A stretch of DNA of 7,426 nucleotides from JBGPJM01 sp041485385. GTDB taxonomy: Bacteria; Planctomycetota; Phycisphaerae; Phycisphaerales; UBA1924. A model generated the notes under the pieces. It did no database searches. It saw only the letters and a list, made by a program, of their open reading frames with translations, and was not told where the DNA came from. Made by a program: the position numbers and the translations under genes. Shown piece after piece: positions 4,466-7,426 of the stretch; position 1 is the stretch's first letter; each line of letters opens with the position of its first letter. The stretch spans positions 1-7,426 of the forward strand of contig JBGPJM010000233.1 in the NCBI GenBank assembly GCA_041485385.1, given 5' to 3'.

Positions 4466-6055
4466 ATGCGGGCCTGTGGCCGTCAGCGTGTTGTCTCGTT
4501 CGCGCTCGCGGCGACAGCGTTTTCTGTTGCACATCCAGTCGCTGCGCAGAGCTGCGATCCGCAATGGCTGGTTGGAGATGCGGCCCCGCGTGTGCAGGGA
4601 GAGGCGCACGCGCTGGTCGTGCTCCCGAATGGTCATTTTGTTGTGGGCGGTAACTTCACCTCCATAGGAGGCCTGGCGGCGGGCAACATCGCACGATGGG
4701 ATGGCACCTCATGGAGCCCCTTCGGTTCGGGCTTGAATGGGGCTGTGTATGCCCTCGCGATCATGCCCGACGGCGACCTCATCGCGACCGGCGACTTCAC
4801 CGACGCGGGCAGCCACATCGCCCGATGGAACGGCAGCGCCTGGTCTCCCTTGGGCTCGGGATTGAACGATGTTGCCTACTGCCTCGTGATCCTTCCCAAT
4901 GGCGACCTGGTCGTGGGAGGCTTCTTCTACCGGGCGGGAGGCATATCGGCGGTCGGTGTCGCTCGATGGGATGGCGCCTCCTGGTCGGCTCTGGGGAGGG
5001 GCTTGGACGGCTTTGTCAACGCCCTGGCCGTTCTGCCCAACGGAGACCTGGTCGCCGGGGGAGACTTCGGCAACACGGGGGGACCCGGGGTGCCTTTCCT
5101 GGCTCGTTGGAACGGCGAGGCTTGGTCGGCGCTTGGTACAGGCGTGGACCTGTATGTGGGCGCGCTGAAGGTACTCCCAGACGGCGACCTCATCGTCGGG
5201 GGATGGTTCAGCACTGCGGGCGGGATAGCGGCGAACCGCATCGCCCGTTGGGATGGGACGACGTGGTCGTCCTTGGGCTCCGGCCTGTCGGGGAACCATG
5301 TGCGAACACTCGCGGTTTACCCCGATGGCGAACTCGTCGCCGGTGGTATTTTCACGACTGCCGGGGATGCGCCGGCGATGAACATTGCCCGGTGGGATGG
5401 TGCGGACTGGTCGCCGTTGGGCTCGGGCCTGACGGGAGACTTCACGGACGTGTATTTCGCAACCCTGCTACCCACCGGCGACCTCGTCGCGAGCGGTTCA
5501 TTTACCTTCGCCGGTGACCAGTATTCGCCCGGTTGGGCCCGGTGGACGGATGACCCCACACCGTGGATCGGTCTGCAGCCCCAGTCGGGGACGGTCTATG
5601 TGCACTCGACCGCCACCGTCTCATCCACACCCGCCACCGCTTACAGCGGGGTGTCGTACCAGTGGCAACGAAATGGAGTGCCGATCGTGAACGGGCCCGG
5701 GGGTGCTTCTCCCGGCGGGGGCCTGGTCGCCCGTGCTTCGGGCGCGCTCGCGTCTCCTACCAACGGCACTGCCGCCACGCTCTTCATCGCGAATGTCCAA
5801 CTCTCGGACGCGGGTGACTTCACTATCGTGTTCTCGAACGCCTGTGGCAGCGTCACGAGCGCCGCGGCATCGCTTGTCGTCCTTCCGCCCTGCCCCGCCG
5901 ATTTCAATGTCGACTTTGTGCTGAACTCGGCGGACTTCTTCGACTTCTTGAACGCGTTTTTCCTGGGCAGCCCCGGTGCGGACTTCAACGGGGATGGTGC
6001 CATCGATTTCCAGGACTTCCTCGACTTCCTGACAGCGTTCTTTGCTGGATGTTGA
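4466..6055 (+). CDS. Secreted repeat protein with Ig-like domain and GC-type dockerin tail
   Basis: A 529-residue exported protein. Residues 1-28 are a signal peptide: basic start, hydrophobic core VVSFALAATAFSVA, and a VAAQ cleavage region. Residues 48-363 hold seven repeats of about 47 residues. Each has a P(N/D)GDL(V/I)xGGxF block (starting at 54, 101, 144, 191, 238, 286, 336) and an RW(D/N)GxxWSxLGxGL block (RW at 77, 120, 167, 214, 261, 309, 359). The last unit is degenerate (RWTDDPTPW). This is a beta-propeller-like repeat often seen in planctomycete surface proteins. Residues 367-472 form an Ig-like domain (YQWQRNGVPI, then LSDAGDFTIVFSNACG). Residues 476-529 are a dockerin-like pair of calcium loops (D479/N481/D483 and D506/N508/D510) ending in Gly-Cys, as in the GC-type dockerin tails of Phycisphaerales, thought to anchor or sort proteins. 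The first loop has Phe where Gly is usual. The ribosome binding site (AAGGGT) is weak. Ligand unknown. Confidence 0.9.
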   Translation: MRACGRQRVVSFALAATAFSVAHPVAAQSCDPQWLVGDAAPRVQGEAHALVVLPNGHFVVGGNFTSIGGLAAGNIARWDGTSWSPFGSGLNGAVYALAIMPDGDLIATGDFTDAGSHIARWNGSAWSPLGSGLNDVAYCLVILPNGDLVVGGFFYRAGGISAVGVARWDGASWSALGRGLDGFVNALAVLPNGDLVAGGDFGNTGGPGVPFLARWNGEAWSALGTGVDLYVGALKVLPDGDLIVGGWFSTAGGIAANRIARWDGTTWSSLGSGLSGNHVRTLAVYPDGELVAGGIFTTAGDAPAMNIARWDGADWSPLGSGLTGDFTDVYFATLLPTGDLVASGSFTFAGDQYSPGWARWTDDPTPWIGLQPQSGTVYVHSTATVSSTPATAYSGVSYQWQRNGVPIVNGPGGASPGGGLVARASGALASPTNGTAATLFIANVQLSDAGDFTIVFSNACGSVTSAAASLVVLPPCPADFNVDFVLNSADFFDFLNAFFLGSPGADFNGDGAIDFQDFLDFLTAFFAGC

Positions 6056-6109
6056 TGACCGCCTCGCGGAGAGTCGCCGCGACTCACGCACGGGATGCGT
6101 CCGCCAGTG

Positions 6110-6160
6110 CAGAGGAGGGGAAGCCCCGGGAAGCCCCTTCCTCCGGCACCTCCATCCCCA
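6110..6160. repeat. REP-like palindromic repeat, copy 2
   Basis: This 51-base unit matches 3588-3640 with two single-base deletions (one in the AAGGGG arm, one in the central CCCCGGGG); bases 6131-6160 are identical. The left-arm deletion leaves a one-base bulge in the stem. It lies 54 bases after the stop of the secreted repeat protein and 74 before the next start, where it could serve as a transcript end. Confidence 0.7.
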
Positions 6161-6234
6161 GAAGACCAGGACAGGCCGTATCACGGCGCGCGTCGCCTCC
6201 ATCCCACATGTCTGCCTAATCACTACGATCGGAC

Positions 6235-6771
6235 ATGCGAATCGCCCGGCCGTCGCTGTTGTCGTGGCGAGAGGGGAGCCGGGGCCGCGCCGGGCTGGTG
6301 CTGCTCGGGCTCGCGGCGGTGCTCGGGCTCCTGTGGGCTTCGAGCTATTGGGCCAACTTCGGCGTCGGGGTCGGCGCGGGGTCGCGCCCGCAGGCGGTCT
6401 TCGTCGAAGTGACGACGGTAACGGACGGTCTGCTCATCGTGCGCGACGGGACGCGCACGGACAACATCTGCTACGACGGCCCGACCGGATACGAGTACGG
6501 GCCCTCCGACGATCTCTACCTCCTGACCATCGACAAGGCCTGCGGGCCACACGTCTGGTGGCCTCGCGTCGAGCACCCGGCGCCGTGGTGCGGCCCGTAC
6601 ATCTTCGTGCCGCTGTGGATGCCGATCCTGGTCTGCCTTGCGCTCGGGTGCGCCGTTGGGTTTCGGCGCCGGAGCCCGCCGGGGACCTGCGAGGCGTGCC
6701 GATACCCACTTGCCGGGATGCCGCCGGGCGCGGCATGTCCGGAGTGCGGAACGGCGGCTAGCGCGGCTTGA
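6235..6771 (+). CDS. Two-helix membrane protein with C-terminal zinc ribbon
   Basis: A 178-residue membrane protein of unknown function. Residues 21-43 form a first membrane helix after a basic N-terminus. Residues 44-120 are a polar domain with C79, C103 and C119, probably outside the membrane. Residues 121-143 form a second helix followed by RRR, which places the C-terminus in the cytoplasm. Residues 152-171 are a zinc ribbon, C152-x2-C155 and C168-x2-C171, with the spacer RYPLAGMPPGAA. This CxxCxYxLxGxxxxxCPECG ending is common in small planctomycete membrane proteins. The ATG at 6235 has no real Shine-Dalgarno, but TACGAT at 6224-6229 ends 5 bases before it, which would suit a leaderless mRNA. 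A 9-bp hairpin follows 43 bases after the stop. It is probably transcribed alone. Confidence 0.8.
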   Translation: MRIARPSLLSWREGSRGRAGLVLLGLAAVLGLLWASSYWANFGVGVGAGSRPQAVFVEVTTVTDGLLIVRDGTRTDNICYDGPTGYEYGPSDDLYLLTIDKACGPHVWWPRVEHPAPWCGPYIFVPLWMPILVCLALGCAVGFRRRSPPGTCEACRYPLAGMPPGAACPECGTAASAA

Positions 6772-6814
6772 TATGGGTGCCGGCGGGCATGTGCTCGTCC
6801 GACGGTCCCCAGGA

Positions 6815-6838
6815 CACCAACCGACCGGCCGGTTGGTG
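6815..6838. terminator. Perfect 9-bp hairpin after the zinc-ribbon membrane protein
   Basis: CACCAACCG (6815-6823) pairs with CGGTTGGTG (6830-6838) around a 6-base loop, with an alternative palindrome ACCGGCCGGT in the centre. It begins 43 bases after the stop at 6771. No T-run follows, so it is a terminator-like 3'-end hairpin, or a dyad operator for the downstream kinase gene. Confidence 0.45.
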
Positions 6839-6900
6839 GCACGAGGAATGCGGCTTACTCGTGTCCGGGCCACCCGCCGGGATCCGCGGCGCCGTTGAAG

Positions 6901-6906
6901 TAGAAT
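6901..6906 (+). promoter_or_regulatory. Possible -10 box (TAGAAT) of the kinase gene
   Basis: TAGAAT ends 7 bases before the GTG at 6914, the spacing expected if transcription starts at or next to the start codon (leaderless mRNA). There is no Shine-Dalgarno in between, and no recognisable -35 box about 17 bases upstream, so support is limited. Confidence 0.3.
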
Positions 6907-6913
6907 CGACGCC

Positions 6914-7290
6914 GTGCAACCATTCCCGATCATCACTGTTCCCGCCGACGCCGCCAACCGTCAAGAACAGATGGGCAGCAAGGAGAAGTTCTGGTTCGGT
7001 CCTGCGGGAGAGCCGCGTCGCCTCTTCAAGTACAATCGGCCTGCAAACGGCGAGGACTGGTCGGAGAAAATTGCGTGCGAGATTGCCGAACTGCTCGGCG
7101 TGCCTCACGCCATGGTGGATCTCGCCGAATGCGGCGGAAGACCGGGCATGGTGACGCCGGATTTCCGGCACGGGCTGGGGCAGTTGACGCACGGCAACGA
7201 GCTGATGGTGGAGTACATCGACCCGCAGTACCCAAAGGGGGGCTCGGGGATGCGCATCAAACTGCACACGGTCGCGAACGTGCTGCAGGT
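6914..7290 (+). pseudogene. HipA-like kinase gene, 5' part only, cut by an IS element
   Basis: The first 125 or so residues of a HipA-type kinase-like protein; about two-thirds of a typical domain is missing. Visible features are GSKEKFWF (21-28), a strand with the likely ATP-binding lysine in LFKYNR (K39), a helix GEDWSEKIACEIAELLGVPHA (46-66) that supplies the partner glutamate, and HGNELMVEYI (93-102). This order matches the N-lobe of HipA-like proteins, which phosphorylate protein targets; some are toxins. The start is GTG 6914 because the family-like sequence begins upstream of Met20; ATG 6971 is the alternative. At about 7291 family-like sequence stops and IS3-type terminal sequence begins. 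The frame runs on without a stop to the window end as Arg/Ser-rich nonsense across orfA. The remainder of the gene would lie beyond the IS, outside the window. A functional kinase is unlikely from this copy. Confidence 0.65.
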
Positions 7291-7322
7291 TGAACCTGCC
7301 CACCGCCGGTGGACACGAACGA

Positions 7323-7344
7323 TCGATAGGCTGCGGCCTATCGA
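7323..7344 (+). promoter_or_regulatory. Hairpin ahead of orfA ribosome binding site
   Basis: TCGATAGGC (7323-7331) and GCCTATCGA (7336-7344) form a perfect 9-bp stem with a TGCG loop. It ends one base before the ribosome binding site GGGAGG (7346-7351). In other IS elements, hairpins in this position limit transposase synthesis from read-through transcripts; here the ribosome binding site is next to the stem, not inside it. Confidence 0.5.
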
Positions 7345-7359
7345 CGGGAGGTCCAACGG

Positions 7360-7426
7360 ATGGTCAAGGGCACGAAGAAGCGGAAGTACACGCCTGAGTT
7401 CCGCGAGGCGGCGGTGCGGCTGGTGA
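7360..7426 (+). CDS. IS3-family transposase OrfA, N-terminal fragment
   Basis: Only the first 22 codons are in the window. They read MVKGTKKRKYTPEFREAAVR followed by LV. The run K(R)KYTPEFREAAVRLV is the opening of the helix-turn-helix domain (HTH_Tnp_1) of IS3-family OrfA proteins, which bind the element's ends and, by frameshifting, join OrfB to give the active transposase. GGGAGG at 7346-7351 lies 8 bases before the ATG and supports the start. The reading frame differs from that of the interrupted kinase gene. Completeness, the frameshift site and the IS subgroup cannot be judged. Confidence 0.85.
   Translation, partial: MVKGTKKRKYTPEFREAAVRLV

Larger units (their letters stand above)
7291..7426 (+). 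mobile_element. Left end of an IS3-family insertion sequence (partial)
   Basis: The end begins near TGAACCTGCCCACC at 7291, which resembles the TGAACC... ends of IS3-family elements. Next come an imperfect terminal dyad, CCACCG-C-CGGTGG (7300-7312), a hairpin (7323-7344), a ribosome binding site and the start of an IS3-type orfA. The right end, the orfB transposase and any target duplication lie outside the window. The boundary is accurate to a few bases only. Confidence 0.65.

Noticed and set aside
4610..5560. Tandem DNA repeat or CRISPR array
   Set aside because: The periodicity of about 141 bp is protein-level repetition in the propeller-like domain. The DNA copies are diverged and there are no short identical repeats with unique spacers.

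Overview
The window is G+C-rich bacterial chromosome, most likely from a planctomycete of the class Phycisphaerae. Three things point there. A secreted repeat protein ends in a dockerin-like pair of calcium loops with a terminal Gly-Cys (the 'GC-type dockerin' tail known from Phycisphaerales). A small membrane protein ends in a CxxC...CPxCG zinc ribbon of a kind common in Planctomycetes. The intergenic spaces are long and rich in repeats. The assignment is inference from protein style, not from a marker gene.

Layout. (1) At 29-241 (+) lies a small DUF2934 protein, which converges on a TerC/Alx-family membrane protein at 276-1334 (-). A 9-bp hairpin sits between their 3' ends. (2) The TerC gene has a structured leader: its Shine-Dalgarno sequence lies in the loop of a perfect hairpin that ends one base before the ATG. 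(3) The RNA ligase gene rtcB is at 1485-2891 (-), 150 bp upstream of the TerC gene and in the same direction. A bulged hairpin directly follows its stop. (4) From 2892 to 3767 there is no convincing gene. This stretch is strongly purine- and G-biased on the + strand. It holds two G-quadruplex motifs, three phased 13-base repeats near rtcB, a duplicated 34-35-base motif, several inverted repeats and one copy of a 51-53-bp REP-like palindrome. (5) At 3768-4130 (+) is an unrecognised 120-residue protein with three CxxC pairs and an excellent ribosome binding site. (6) From 4131 to 4465 there is no gene, but there is a strong hairpin. (7) At 4466-6055 (+) is a secreted protein with a signal peptide, seven RW(D/N)G...W beta-propeller-like repeats, an Ig-like domain and the GC-type dockerin tail. 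The second REP-like copy follows it. (8) At 6235-6771 (+) is a two-helix membrane protein with a cytoplasmic zinc ribbon, followed by a hairpin. (9) From 6914 (+) begins a HipA-like kinase gene that is cut at about residue 125 by the left end of an IS3-family element. The element's orfA begins at 7360 and runs off the window.

I see no single multi-gene pathway. The genes look like independent housekeeping or stress functions (RNA repair, metal/redox membrane protein, surface protein) in a repeat-littered accessory stretch. The points most worth a second look are the hairpin-displayed Shine-Dalgarno of the TerC gene, the repeat-dense 0.9-kb intergenic region upstream of rtcB, the REP-like family, and the IS insertion in the kinase gene.
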